From assembly GCF_900112865.1 (NCBI RefSeq), contig NZ_FONH01000007.1, forward strand, positions 117,593-181,592: a DNA stretch of 64,000 nucleotides, read 5' to 3'. Below, piece by piece: positions 27,681-36,792 of the stretch (position 1 is the stretch's first letter; the number at the start of each line of letters is the position of its first letter). The DNA comes from Dyella marensis (lineage in GTDB: Bacteria > Pseudomonadota > Gammaproteobacteria > Xanthomonadales > Rhodanobacteraceae). Made by a program: the position numbers and the translations under genes. Under the pieces are notes generated by a model. It was not told the origin of the DNA. It saw nothing but the letters and a program-made list of their open reading frames with translations, and made no database searches.

Positions 27681-28696
27681 TGCTGATGATCGGCCTGGCC
27701 GGGCTGGAACTGTCGGATACCGAACGCCGGCAGCTGGTGGCACCGGGCGTAGCCGGCGTGCTGCTGTTCGCGCGCAACTTCGCTTCGCGCGAACAGGTGA
27801 GCGCGCTGATCGAAGCGATCCGCGAGGTCGCCGGCGAGGACTTCCTCGTCGCGGTCGACCAGGAAGGCGGCCCCGTGCAGCGCTTCCGCGACGGCTTCAC
27901 GCGCCTGCCGGCGCTGGCGAAGATCGGCGCGGTGCATGACCGCAATCCGGACGAGGCGATCCGCCTGGCCGAGGAACACGCCTGGGTGATGGCCAGCGAG
28001 ATGCGCGCGATCGGCGTGGATTTCAGCTTCGCGCCGGTGGTCGACCTGGCGCGCGGCAACGCCGCGATCGGCGCGCGCGCCTTCCATGCCGACCCGGCGG
28101 TGGCCGCGGAACTGGGCCAGGCCTACGTGCGAGGCATGCACCTGGGCGGCATGGCGGCGGTGCTCAAGCATTTCCCCGGGCATGGCTCGGTGGCGGTGGA
28201 TACGCACAAGGCGGCGGCGGTCGACCCGCGCCCGCTGGAGCAGATCCGCCGCGAGGACCTGCATCCGTTCGCCGAAGGCATCGAGGCGCGGGTGGAGGCG
28301 GTGATGATGGCCCACGTGGTCTATCCCGCCGTCGACGCGCAGCCTGCCGGTTTCTCCACGGTGTGGATCCAGCAGGTGCTGCGCGGCGAACTGGGCTTCC
28401 GGGGCGCGGTGATCAGCGACGACATCAGCATGGCCGCCGCGGGCGCCGCCGGCGGCGTGGCGGCGCGCGTGGCCGCCCACCTGGATGCCGGCTGCGACCT
28501 GGTGCTGGCCTGCTTCCCCGACGTGGTGGACGCCGCCATCGCCGCCGTGCAGGGCCGCGCCGCCGTGGCGCCGGAGCGCCTGGCCGCGCTGCGCGGCGCG
28601 CTGGGCGCCACCTGGGAAGGACTGACCGACAACCCGCAGCGCGAGCGTTTCATCGCGCGCATCACGGCGCTGGACGCCGAGGAAGGCAAGGCATGA
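27680..28696 (+). CDS. nagZ: Beta-N-acetylhexosaminidase NagZ (GH3)
   Basis: Cytoplasmic enzyme that removes GlcNAc from anhydromuropeptides in cell-wall recycling, 338 aa. It has VDQEGGPVQRF, the GH3 motif KHFPGHGSVAVDTH with the catalytic His loop, and the nucleophile Asp in VISDDISMA. The start overlaps the CYTH gene stop (TGATG) and the stop overlaps the next start (ATGA), so three genes are translationally linked. Confidence 0.96.
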   Translation: MLMIGLAGLELSDTERRQLVAPGVAGVLLFARNFASREQVSALIEAIREVAGEDFLVAVDQEGGPVQRFRDGFTRLPALAKIGAVHDRNPDEAIRLAEEHAWVMASEMRAIGVDFSFAPVVDLARGNAAIGARAFHADPAVAAELGQAYVRGMHLGGMAAVLKHFPGHGSVAVDTHKAAAVDPRPLEQIRREDLHPFAEGIEARVEAVMMAHVVYPAVDAQPAGFSTVWIQQVLRGELGFRGAVISDDISMAAAGAAGGVAARVAAHLDAGCDLVLACFPDVVDAAIAAVQGRAAVAPERLAALRGALGATWEGLTDNPQRERFIARITALDAEEGKA

Positions 28697-29253
28697 GCAC
28701 CGACGCTACCCCCACCATTCCCTCGCTGGCCGACGCGCTGGCCAACGCCGACCTGCTGTTCGACCGCGCCGCGCTGGAAGGCGTGATCGCCGACATGGGC
28801 CGGCGCATCGACGCCGCGCTGGACGGTGAGCGCGCGGTGTTCCTCACCGTGATGAACGGCGCGCTGGTATTCGGCGGCCACCTGGCCCTGGCCATCCGCA
28901 CCGACCTCGAATTCGACTACGTGCACGCCACCCGCTACCGCGGCGCCACCACCGGCAACGAGCTGCACTGGCTGCGAGAGCCGCAGGTGTCGCTGGCCGG
29001 CCGCGTCGTGCTGCTGGTCGACGACATCCTCGACGAGGGCCACACCCTCAAGGCCGTGCGCGACGACTGCCTGCGCCGCGGCGCCAGCCGCGTGCTGGTG
29101 GTTTCGCTGTGCAGCAAGCGGCACGACCGCCTGGTCGAAGGCATCGCCGCCGATTTCAACGGCGTGGAATTGCCCGACCGCTACGTGTTCGGCTTCGGCA
29201 TGGACTACTACGAGCAGGGCCGCAACCTGCCGGGCATCTACGCGCTGCGCTGA
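28693..29253 (+). CDS. Hypoxanthine-guanine phosphoribosyltransferase family protein
   Basis: Purine salvage phosphoribosyltransferase of 186 aa. The PRPP-binding motif is VVLLVDDILDEGHTLKAV, and an upstream loop is LTVMNGALVFGGHLA. The C-terminal VFGFGMDYYEQGRNLPGIYAL is typical of the hypoxanthine/guanine enzymes. It is co-translated with nagZ, an order seen in Xanthomonadaceae. The exact base preference is inferred from the family. Confidence 0.92.
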   Translation: MSTDATPTIPSLADALANADLLFDRAALEGVIADMGRRIDAALDGERAVFLTVMNGALVFGGHLALAIRTDLEFDYVHATRYRGATTGNELHWLREPQVSLAGRVVLLVDDILDEGHTLKAVRDDCLRRGASRVLVVSLCSKRHDRLVEGIAADFNGVELPDRYVFGFGMDYYEQGRNLPGIYALR

Positions 29254-29274
29254 GCCGCGACGCAAAGGGAACGC

Positions 29275-29838
29275 ATGAACATCCTCGGCATCTCCGGCAG
29301 CCTGCGCGCCGCCTCGTTCAACACCGCGCTGCTGCATGCCGCGCAGGAACTCGCCCCGGCCGGCATGGCCATCGCCGTGCATCGCCTGCACGAGCTGCCG
29401 CTGTTCGACCAGGACGTGGAAGAGCAGGGCGACCCCGCGCCCGTCAAAGCCTTGAAGGACGCGGTCGAGGCGGCCGACGGCCTGCTGCTGGCCTGCCCGG
29501 AATACAACGGCGGCATCAGCGGCGTGCTGAAGAACGCGATCGACTGGATCTCGCGCCCCGGCCACGAGCGCAAGGCCTCGGTGCTGGCCGGCAAGATCGT
29601 CTGCATCGTCGGCGCCAGCCCCGGTGCCACCGGCACCGTGCGTGCGCAGGACTCGCTGCGCCTGGTACTGCGCCGCGCCGGCGCGCGCACCGAGCCGCAG
29701 GGCGAGGTGCTGGTGTTCCAGGCGCATACCAAGATCGTCGACGGGCAGCTCGCCGACGAGCGCACGCGCGAGGCGCTGGCCCGCCACCTGCAGGCCTTCG
29801 CCGCGCGGCTGGCGACGGAGCCGGGTAGGTTGGGGTGA
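29275..29838 (+). CDS. NADPH-dependent FMN reductase family protein
   Basis: Flavodoxin-like oxidoreductase of 187 aa. It has the phosphate-binding loop GISGSLRAASFNTALL and the FMN-contact loop CPEYNGGISGVLKNAIDW. Its natural acceptor (quinone, chromate or azo compound) is unknown. Its last codons (GRLG) and stop codon are supplied by a family A palindromic repeat that begins at about 29824, so the original C-terminus may have been changed by repeat insertion. Confidence 0.9.
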   Translation: MNILGISGSLRAASFNTALLHAAQELAPAGMAIAVHRLHELPLFDQDVEEQGDPAPVKALKDAVEAADGLLLACPEYNGGISGVLKNAIDWISRPGHERKASVLAGKIVCIVGASPGATGTVRAQDSLRLVLRRAGARTEPQGEVLVFQAHTKIVDGQLADERTREALARHLQAFAARLATEPGRLG

Positions 29839-29914
29839 GCGCCAGCGAACCCCAACATTGCCGCGCGATATGAGCCATACGTTGGGGTTCGCTTGCGCTC
29901 ACCCCAACCTACGC
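29824..29914. repeat. Dispersed paired palindrome, family A (copy 2)
   Basis: Facing arms GGTAGGTTGGGGTGAGCG... and ...GCTCACCCCAACCTACG with a 22-bp centre. The left arm overlaps the 3' end of the FMN reductase gene. The right arm ends 26 bp before the phosphorylase start. Confidence 0.9.
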
Positions 29915-29940
29915 CCTACGAAACGAAGGAAGACCTCACC

Positions 29941-30684
29941 GTGACTATCGATCTGGCCGTCATCGGCGGCAGCGGCCTCTACAGCTTCCCGGGCCTGGAG
30001 AACACCACGCGCCACGGCGTCGACACGCCGTTCGGCAAGACCTCGGCCGACGTGGTCATCGGCGACTTCGCCGGCAAGCGCGTGGCCTTCCTCGCCCGCC
30101 ACGGCGAGAGCCATGGCGTGCCGCCGCATCGGGTCAATTACCGTGCCAATTTGTGGGCGCTGCATTCGCTCGGTGCGCGAACTGTGATCGGCGTCAATGC
30201 TGTCGGTGGCATCCGCGACGACATGGGGCCGCGCGCGATCGTGGTGCCGGACCAGGTCATCGACTACACCCACGGCCGCTACACCAGCTTCTGCGACGCC
30301 GAAGGCGCCGAGGTGAAGCACATCGATTTCAGCGAGCCGTACACCGCAGCGCTGCGCCGCCAGCTGGTGGACGCGGCGGGGCAGGCCGGCATCGCGGTGA
30401 TCGACGGCGGCTGCTACGGCGCCACCCAGGGCCCGCGCCTGGAGACGCGCGCCGAGATCGCGCGGATGAAGCGCGACGGCTGCGATCTGGTCGGCATGAC
30501 CGGCATGCCCGAAGCGGCGCTGGCGCGCGAGCTGGAACTGGCTTACGCCTGCCTGGCGCTGGTCGCCAATTTCGCCGCCGGCTGCGGCGACGAAGCGGAG
30601 ATCAGCATTGACGAAATCTTCGCGCACCTTAAGGCAGCGACCGCGGAAGTACCCCGCATCCTGGAGGCTTTGCTCAAAGCTTGA
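29941..30684 (+). CDS. S-methyl-5'-thioinosine/thioadenosine phosphorylase family protein
   Basis: Purine nucleoside phosphorylase of the MTAP group, 247 aa from a GTG at 29941 with GAAGGA upstream. Motifs are [12 protein letters not shown] (phosphate loop), [18 protein letters not shown], the long [14 protein letters not shown] and [16 protein letters not shown]. Bacterial members close to this, such as the Pseudomonas enzyme, act on methylthioinosine in polyamine and methionine salvage. MTAP versus MTIP specificity cannot be settled here. It lies downstream of the PRTase, which fits purine salvage. Confidence 0.9.
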   Translation: MTIDLAVIGGSGLYSFPGLENTTRHGVDTPFGKTSADVVIGDFAGKRVAFLARHGESHGVPPHRVNYRANLWALHSLGARTVIGVNAVGGIRDDMGPRAIVVPDQVIDYTHGRYTSFCDAEGAEVKHIDFSEPYTAALRRQLVDAAGQAGIAVIDGGCYGATQGPRLETRAEIARMKRDGCDLVGMTGMPEAALARELELAYACLALVANFAAGCGDEAEISIDEIFAHLKAATAEVPRILEALLKA

Positions 30685-30845
30685 GCAGGTCGGCCTACCC
30701 CGTCCGCGCTATACGCACCCGCATATTGCGCTTTGACCTGAAACATGTTGATACTTCCGCCCGTGCCAGGGGCGGCGAACCAAGGGGTTGTGGTGGTTTG
30801 CAGGAAGCCATGGTGCATCCAATCCATGATTCAGAGGTTCACGCA

Positions 30846-31052
30846 ATGCGTTTCGGTACGGTCAAGTGGTTCAACGACGCCAAGGGCTTCGGCTTCATCG
30901 CGCCCGAGGATGGTGGGGAGGACGTGTTCGTCCACTTTTCGGCGATCAATTCCAAGGGCTTCCGTAGCCTGCAGGAAGGCCAGCGGGTGAAGTTCGAAGT
31001 GACTACGGGTCCGAAGGGCGCGCAGGCTTCGGGCGTCGAGATCGCAGGCTGA
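30846..31052 (+). CDS. CspA-family cold-shock protein
   Basis: RNA/ssDNA chaperone of 68 aa with a cold-shock domain. RNP1 is KGFGFIAP and RNP2 is VFVHFSAI. It starts [16 protein letters not shown]. The spacer before it is 161 bp. A weak promoter candidate (TTGCGC at 30726, GATACT at 30750) would give a leader of about 85 nt, and long leaders are typical of cold-regulated csp mRNAs. A terminator follows. Confidence 0.95.
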   Translation: MRFGTVKWFNDAKGFGFIAPEDGGEDVFVHFSAINSKGFRSLQEGQRVKFEVTTGPKGAQASGVEIAG

Positions 31053-31094
31053 TACGCCGGGCCGGCGTTGCGTCGGCCATCGGTCAGAAACAGA

Positions 31095-31129
31095 AAAGTC
31101 TCGCATCGCAAGATGCGGGACTTTTTTTC
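31095..31129. terminator. Terminator after the csp gene, usable from both strands
   Basis: A stem AGTCTCGCATC / GATGCGGGACT with loop GCAA and one G-T pair, followed by seven T on the plus strand. On the minus strand it is followed by TTTTC and would serve the convergent lacI-type gene, which ends at 31129. Confidence 0.9.
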
Positions 31130-32187
31130 TATGGGCCTGTCGCGGTAGCCGCCCGGCTCTTGCGGCTCGCGCGCGGCGGCGCGGTGGAACCGCGGATCAC
31201 CAGTTCCGGCACGAAGCGTTCGCTGCCGGGCAGGGCGCCCTTCTGCAGCTGCTCGAGCAGGCGCGAGGCGGCGTGCCGGCCGATCTCGCTGGTCGACTGG
31301 CTGGCGGTGGTGAGCGCCGGCCAGGCCTGGCGCGAGAAGGGGTTGTCCTCGAAGCCGGCGATGGACAGGTCCCAGGGCACATCCAGTCCCGCCGAGCGGG
31401 CCGCGGCCAGCGCGCCGGCGGCGATCTCGTCGTTGCTGCCGAAGATCGCGCTGGGCGCATCCTTGCCGGCCAGCAGCTTGCGCGCGCGGCGGAAGCCGTC
31501 CTCGAAGGTGTAGGTGCCTTCCAGCACGTATTTCTTGCGCACGGGAATGCCGTGCTCCTTCATCGCATCCGCATAGCCCTCGTAGCGCTCCGGGCTGGAG
31601 CGGTAATGCGGATCGCCCCACAGGAAGGCGATCGCGGTGTGGCCGAGCTGGATCAGGTAGGCGGTGATCGCGTACGCCGCCTTGTGGTCGTCGACGTAGA
31701 CGCAGGCCGCGCCGTCCTTCGGATCGCCGCGGGCGGCGATGATCCGCGCATAGGCCACGTCGTTGGCCTTGAGTCTGGCCAGCAGGCGCGCGTTCTCCGA
31801 CATCGGCGGGGTCAGCACCAGGCCGGCCAGCCGCGCGTTCTTGGCCAGCAGGGACAGCTCGTCCGTCAGGCGCGGCGAGCGCGGGTCGCAGGGATAGATC
31901 AGCAACTCGTAGCCATGCTCGCGGCAGGCGCCGAGCACGCCGTTCTGCAGGCTGAGGATGTAGTTGGCGTTGGGATTGTCGTCGTAGACCAGGGCGATGG
32001 TGAACGAGCGCGTGCCGCGCAGGCTGCGCGCCGTGGCGTCGGGCCGGTAGTGCAGGGTCTCGATCGCGCGCCGCACTTTCTGCACGGTGTCGGCATGCAC
32101 GGTCGGCTCGAGGTTGATTACGCGCGACACCGTCATCGGCGATACGCCGGCTAGGCTGGCGACGTCTTTGATCGTAGGCCTGCGCAA
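31129..32187 (-). CDS. LacI-family transcriptional regulator
   Basis: Sugar-responsive repressor of 352 aa. The N-terminal helix-turn-helix is TIKDVASLAGVSPMTVSRVIN, followed by the hinge helix region HYRPDATARSL. The rest is a periplasmic-binding-protein-like effector domain (about 60-335). It is divergent from the glucokinase gene. Two similar TAACGTTA-type palindromes lie in the 376-bp divergent region and are good candidates for its operators. The ligand is unknown, but the neighbours suggest a glucose- or GlcNAc-containing compound. Confidence 0.92.
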   Translation of the reverse strand: MRRPTIKDVASLAGVSPMTVSRVINLEPTVHADTVQKVRRAIETLHYRPDATARSLRGTRSFTIALVYDDNPNANYILSLQNGVLGACREHGYELLIYPCDPRSPRLTDELSLLAKNARLAGLVLTPPMSENARLLARLKANDVAYARIIAARGDPKDGAACVYVDDHKAAYAITAYLIQLGHTAIAFLWGDPHYRSSPERYEGYADAMKEHGIPVRKKYVLEGTYTFEDGFRRARKLLAGKDAPSAIFGSNDEIAAGALAAARSAGLDVPWDLSIAGFEDNPFSRQAWPALTTASQSTSEIGRHAASRLLEQLQKGALPGSERFVPELVIRGSTAPPRASRKSRAATATGP

Positions 32188-32297
32188 CGCGACGCTCTCC
32201 CCTGGGCGCGAGAGACCATCCTAGCCGAAGCGGCACGGGGCCGGCGACGCGACTTCCGTTCTAGAACGCCGCGGATGCCGCCGGCTTCGCATCCTGG

Positions 32298-32311
32298 AGA
32301 TAGCGTTACCA
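32298..32311. promoter_or_regulatory. LacI-type operator candidate 1
   Basis: AGATAGCGTTACCA, an imperfect palindrome that differs from candidate 2 at two of 14 positions. Confidence 0.5.
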
Positions 32312-32479
32312 GGAATGAAGCGGGACGGTCTCATGCAGGCGCGGCGTGAAAACGCGGCGCCGGTGCCGCGCCGCATTTCCATCGAAGACCAAACACTCCA
32401 TATATAAGGAGTAAGCAGCACACATGGCGTAGCGTGACGGCGCGCACACGCCACCACTTAAGGTATCTCCCGCAACCGT

Positions 32480-32493
32480 TGATAACGTTACCA
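32480..32493. promoter_or_regulatory. LacI-type operator candidate 2
   Basis: TGATAACGTTACCA, a near-perfect palindrome (TGRTAACGTTAYCA) with the central CG typical of LacI/GalR-family sites. It lies 70 bp before the glk start. Confidence 0.65.
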
Positions 32494-32563
32494 TTCCGCC
32501 TTAGCATCGGCCCGATGACAAGGGCACGGCATCCGCGTGTCCAGCGAATGACGGGGAGAGTCG

Positions 32564-33565
32564 ATGCAGGAACGTGCGTGGGGAGCGGTGGTGCCAAGGC
32601 CCAAGCTCGTGCTGGCGGCGGACGTGGGCGGCACGCATGCGCGCATCGGCCTGGTCGATGCCGCGGCGCCGGCCGGCGCCAGCGGCGTGCTGGCCTACGA
32701 GCGCTATGCGGGCGCCGACTGGCCGGGCCTGGCCGAGATCCTCGCCGACTTCCTCGCCCGCCATCCCGGCCATGCCGTCGATGAAGCGGCCATCGCCGTC
32801 GCCGGCTATGTGCGCGACGGCGAACTGGTCGCCGAGAACCTGCGCTGGCCGGTGCGCCTGGCCGAGCTGCGCGAACGCCTGCGGCTGCGCCGGCTGCAGG
32901 TGGTCAACGATTTCGAGGCGCTGGCCTTCGCCACCCAATACCTCGGGGCGGACGACAGCCTCGCCGTGATCGACGCGCCGGCCGCGGCCGGCCCGGTCGC
33001 GGTAGTCGGGCCGGGCACCGGCCTGGGCTGCGCCTTGCTGGTGCCGGACGGCAACGGCGTCACCGTGCTGCCCAGCGAAGGCGGCCACGTGGCGCTGGCA
33101 CCGGGCAGCGAACGCGAGATGGCCTTGTTGCAGCTGCTCTCGCGTGGACGCGACTACGTGCATACCGGCCACGTGCTGTCCGGCCCCGGCCTGGTGAATC
33201 TCTATCGCGCGATCGGCGAGCTCGACGGCCTGTCCGCGGTCCACGCGCAACCCGAGCAGATCAGCGCGGCGGCGCTCGACGGCGGCGATGCGCTGGCGCT
33301 GGACACGCTGCATACGTTCTGCGCGATGCTCGGCGGTTTCGTCGGCGACCTGGCGGTGCTGTTCAAGGCCTCCGGCGGCGTCTTCCTGGCCGGCGGCATC
33401 CTGCCGCAGCTGCGCGAATTCCTGCCGTACAGCGCCTTCCGCGAGCGCTTCTTCAACAAAGGCGTGATGCGCGATTTCCTCGCGGGCGTGCCCGTGCGCC
33501 TGATCGAGCACGGCCGCCTGGGCGTGCTCGGCGCGGCAGGTCTCGCCGCGCGCGCAGAAGTTTGA
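32564..33565 (+). CDS. glk: Glucokinase (ROK-independent Glk family)
   Basis: ATP-dependent hexokinase of the bacterial glucokinase family, 333 aa. The phosphate-1 loop is LAADVGGTHARIGLVD, the sugar-contact segment is VVNDFEALAFATQYL, and the second nucleotide loop is VVGPGTGLGCALLV followed by SEGGHVALAP. The substrate is probably glucose; related kinases also accept amino sugars, so GlcNAc is possible in this context. It is divergent from the LacI gene and 119 bp before the TonB-dependent receptor. Confidence 0.92.
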   Translation: MQERAWGAVVPRPKLVLAADVGGTHARIGLVDAAAPAGASGVLAYERYAGADWPGLAEILADFLARHPGHAVDEAAIAVAGYVRDGELVAENLRWPVRLAELRERLRLRRLQVVNDFEALAFATQYLGADDSLAVIDAPAAAGPVAVVGPGTGLGCALLVPDGNGVTVLPSEGGHVALAPGSEREMALLQLLSRGRDYVHTGHVLSGPGLVNLYRAIGELDGLSAVHAQPEQISAAALDGGDALALDTLHTFCAMLGGFVGDLAVLFKASGGVFLAGGILPQLREFLPYSAFRERFFNKGVMRDFLAGVPVRLIEHGRLGVLGAAGLAARAEV

Positions 33566-33684
33566 AAGGCGCGGGCCCCGCGCCCGCGCACAAGGACCGG
33601 TTCCAGTCCGGACACATGGCCGCATGCCCGACGTGGCCGCAGGAGGGGGACATGACAACGACAACATTCATTGGGAGGTGAAGC

Positions 33685-36600
33685 ATGTTGGCAATCAAGC
33701 ATCGCGGACACGAGCTGTCCCGCAACATTCTGGCGTGCGTGCTGGGCCTGGCCCTCAGCGGCACGGTCTTCGCGCAGGCGACCACCGGTTCGATCTTCGG
33801 TACCGTCGGCGGCGACGCCGCCGGCAGCACCGTGGTGGTGCAGGGCGACAACGGCGTGTCGCGCCGCATCCCGGTCGGTGCGGACGGCCGCTACCAGGCC
33901 GGCGCGCTGCCGGTCGGCAACTACAAGGTGATGCTGGAGCGGCAGGGCGCCGTGGTGGCGACGCACGACCAGGTCTCGCTGCGCGTCAGCAGCGGCACCC
34001 AGGTCGACTTCGCCGGCGCGGCCGCGGCCGTGGGCACCACCAATCTGCAGGGCGTGCAGGTCACCGCCAGCGCGCTGCCGCCGATCGACGTGAGCAGCGT
34101 GGATTCGCGCACGGTGATCACCGCGCAGCAGCTCGATGCGCTGCCGCTGGCGCGCACCGCCGAGGACATCGCGCTGCTGGCGCCGGGCACGGTCACCTCG
34201 GGCTCCAACTTCACCAGCCGCATCGGCGGCGGTGGCGACCTGGTTTCGTTCGGCGGCGCCTCGGGTGCGGAGAACGCGTACTACATCAACGGCTTCAACA
34301 CGACCGATCCGTACAAGGGCCAGGGCGCGCTGCAGCTGCCGTACGGCTCGATCGACCAGCAGGAAGTGCTGACCGGCGGCTACAGCTCGATGTACGGCCG
34401 TTCCGACGGCGGCGTGATCAGCCAGGTCGGCAAGAGCGGCACCAACGACTGGCACTACGGCGCCCAGGTGCAGTGGACGCCGCGCTCGCTGATGTCCTCC
34501 CCGGACGACATCGTCTACGCGCGCAACCGCTACGCCGGCAAGCTGTATCAGTACCGCCAGGACGACAAATCCTGGCGCACCACCTATAGCGCCTATGTCG
34601 GCGGCCCGCTGATCAAGGACCGCCTGTACTTCTTCGTCGCCGCCGAGGCCGACAAGGAGCAGGGCAGCAACACCGCCACCAGCGACGCCAGCAGCCCCTC
34701 GCGCAGCAACTACACCTACACCACGCCGAAGTGGTACGCCAAGCTCAACTGGAACATCACCGACAACCACCTGCTCGAGCTGACCGGTATCCAGAGCGAG
34801 CAGCACGGCTCCGGCAGCAACTATGCCTTCGACTACGACACCCATCGCGCCGGCGCCTTCCAGTCGTATTCCGACCGCACCAAGACCGGCGGCGATGCAT
34901 ACATCATCAAGTACACCGGCTATCTCACCGACAACATCACGCTGAGCGCGATGTACGGCAAGATGCGCCTGCACGACTACTCGGCGCCGGTCAGCTATGA
35001 CCCGAACCTGCCGTATCTGCAGAACATCCAGGACCAGAACCTGGCGCTCACCGGCGGCCGTCCGATCGGCAACAGCCAGTCGACGTTCTCGGTGCCCGCA
35101 TCCACCCAGGGCTCGCAGAACACCAACCTGCGCATCGACCTGGAATGGCGCCTGGGCGACCACAAGCTCAACCTCGGCATCGACGACCAGACCCCGCGCA
35201 CCATCGACCAGGGCAGCAACAGCCTGACCTGGACCTATGCGCACAACAACGACGCCACCGCGCCGGTCGATCCGGCCAACGGCATCGGCGCGCCGGGCGG
35301 CAACGGCTACTACGTGATGAAGGAAGTGGTGACCGGCGCGGCGGGCGTGAAGACGGTCGAGCACGCGCAGTACCTCGAAGACACCTGGCAGGTGACCGAC
35401 CGCTTCCTGCTCAACGTCGGCCTGCGCAACGACGCCTTCGCCAACTACAACAACAGCGGGCAGAAATTCACCTCGCAGAACCGCAACTGGTCGCCGCGCC
35501 TGGGCTTCAGCTGGGACGTGTACGGCGACGCCAGCCTGAAGGTGTACGGCAACGCCGGCCGCTACTACCTGGCGATCAACAACAACACCGCCTACGACGG
35601 CGCCACCGGCTACGCCTGGAACCGCACCTACTACACCTACACCGGCATCGACGCCAACGGCATGCCCACCGGCCTGACCCCGTTCGGCTATTACGACGTC
35701 AACGGCCACACCGGCCAGGCGCCCGATCCGCGCACGGTGGCTTCCAAGAACCTCGGCGCGGAGTACCAGGACGAATTCATCCTGGGCGCGACCAAGGCGA
35801 TCACGCCGGAGTGGATCACCGGCGTGAAGGGCACCTTCCGCGTGCTGCGGCAGATCTCCGACGACGTGTGCGACAGCTCCAACCTGCTCATCGCCAAGAC
35901 CAAGGCGATGTACAACCTCACCGACGACCAGATCACCGCCAACCGCGGTGCCTGCTACATCTTCAATCCGGGCAAGACCAACAACTTCGACGTGCTCACC
36001 ACCCAGGGCTACCTGCGCGTGCCGATGAGCAACGGCGACTGGGGCTTCGCCCAGGGTCCCAAGCGCAAGTACTACGCGCTGGAGATGTTCCTGGAGCATC
36101 CGCTGGGCAAGGACGACTGGGGCGGCCGCCTCAGCTATGTGTATTCGCGCAGCTACGGCAACTCCGAAGGCCTGCTGCAGGTGTCGCGCGGCAACGACTC
36201 GGTGGGCGTGACTCAGGACTGGGACAACGCGTATGTGATGGACCGCGCCAACGGCGTGCTCGGCAACAACCGCACGCACCAGGTCAAGGCCTACGGCACC
36301 TACCGCATCTCGCCGGAATGGATGGTCTCCGGCGTGGCCAACCTGGCTTCGGGCGGTCCGCACAACTGCCTGGGCTTCTACGGCACCGACCAGTCACAGC
36401 CCGACGGCTACGGCTCGTATTACCACTGGTGCAACGGCAAGCCCTCGGTGCCGGGCTCGATGGGCGACCTGCCGTGGACATACCGCATCGACCTCAATGT
36501 CACCTACCGTCCGGCCTTCGCCGATCACAAGCTGGCTTTCAACCTGAGCGTGTTCAATGTGCTCAACCAGCAGCGGCCGCTGGTGCTGTACACCCGCTAC

Positions 36601-36702
36601 AACAACACCGCCACGCCGGACAAACTCAACGACCTGTACGACACGGTCAAGGTGATGGAGTCGCCGCGCTACGTGCGTTTTGGCGTCAGCTACGATTTCT
36701 GA
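33685..36702 (+). CDS. TonB-dependent receptor with carboxypeptidase-regulatory-like N-terminal domain
   Basis: Outer-membrane active transporter of 1005 aa. The signal peptide ends about residue 31 (GTVFAQA). A carboxypeptidase-regulatory-like beta domain spans about 33-110 (TTGSIFGTVGGDAAG). The plug domain spans about 125-250 (SRTVITAQQLDALPLARTAEDIALLAPG). A large beta-barrel follows and ends in VSYDF with the usual C-terminal Phe. A GGGAGG site precedes the ATG. Placed between glk and a glycosylasparaginase, it probably imports a glycan or glycopeptide fragment; the substrate is inferred from context only. Confidence 0.93.
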   Translation: MLAIKHRGHELSRNILACVLGLALSGTVFAQATTGSIFGTVGGDAAGSTVVVQGDNGVSRRIPVGADGRYQAGALPVGNYKVMLERQGAVVATHDQVSLRVSSGTQVDFAGAAAAVGTTNLQGVQVTASALPPIDVSSVDSRTVITAQQLDALPLARTAEDIALLAPGTVTSGSNFTSRIGGGGDLVSFGGASGAENAYYINGFNTTDPYKGQGALQLPYGSIDQQEVLTGGYSSMYGRSDGGVISQVGKSGTNDWHYGAQVQWTPRSLMSSPDDIVYARNRYAGKLYQYRQDDKSWRTTYSAYVGGPLIKDRLYFFVAAEADKEQGSNTATSDASSPSRSNYTYTTPKWYAKLNWNITDNHLLELTGIQSEQHGSGSNYAFDYDTHRAGAFQSYSDRTKTGGDAYIIKYTGYLTDNITLSAMYGKMRLHDYSAPVSYDPNLPYLQNIQDQNLALTGGRPIGNSQSTFSVPASTQGSQNTNLRIDLEWRLGDHKLNLGIDDQTPRTIDQGSNSLTWTYAHNNDATAPVDPANGIGAPGGNGYYVMKEVVTGAAGVKTVEHAQYLEDTWQVTDRFLLNVGLRNDAFANYNNSGQKFTSQNRNWSPRLGFSWDVYGDASLKVYGNAGRYYLAINNNTAYDGATGYAWNRTYYTYTGIDANGMPTGLTPFGYYDVNGHTGQAPDPRTVASKNLGAEYQDEFILGATKAITPEWITGVKGTFRVLRQISDDVCDSSNLLIAKTKAMYNLTDDQITANRGACYIFNPGKTNNFDVLTTQGYLRVPMSNGDWGFAQGPKRKYYALEMFLEHPLGKDDWGGRLSYVYSRSYGNSEGLLQVSRGNDSVGVTQDWDNAYVMDRANGVLGNNRTHQVKAYGTYRISPEWMVSGVANLASGGPHNCLGFYGTDQSQPDGYGSYYHWCNGKPSVPGSMGDLPWTYRIDLNVTYRPAFADHKLAFNLSVFNVLNQQRPLVLYTRYNNTATPDKLNDLYDTVKVMESPRYVRFGVSYDF

Positions 36703-36716
36703 CGATCGTTAAAGTC

Positions 36717-36742
36717 CTGCGGCCGGCCCATGCCGGCCGCAG
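36717..36742 (+). other. Perfect hairpin between receptor and glycosylasparaginase genes
   Basis: An 11-bp perfect stem (CTGCGGCCGGC / GCCGGCCGCAG) with loop CCAT. No T-run follows, so it may stabilise or process the mRNA, or reduce read-through, rather than terminate strictly. Confidence 0.6.
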
Positions 36743-36792
36743 GCATTCGCCTGTACTCTCGGGCGATTACTTAATTCCGCCTGGAGACGCTC

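Larger units (their letters stand above)
32188..32563. other. Divergent regulatory region between lacI-type gene and glucokinase
   Basis: No gene is seen in this 376-bp spacer. It holds two LacI-type operator candidates (32298-32311 and 32480-32493). Short frames crossing it have no family features. Confidence 0.7.
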
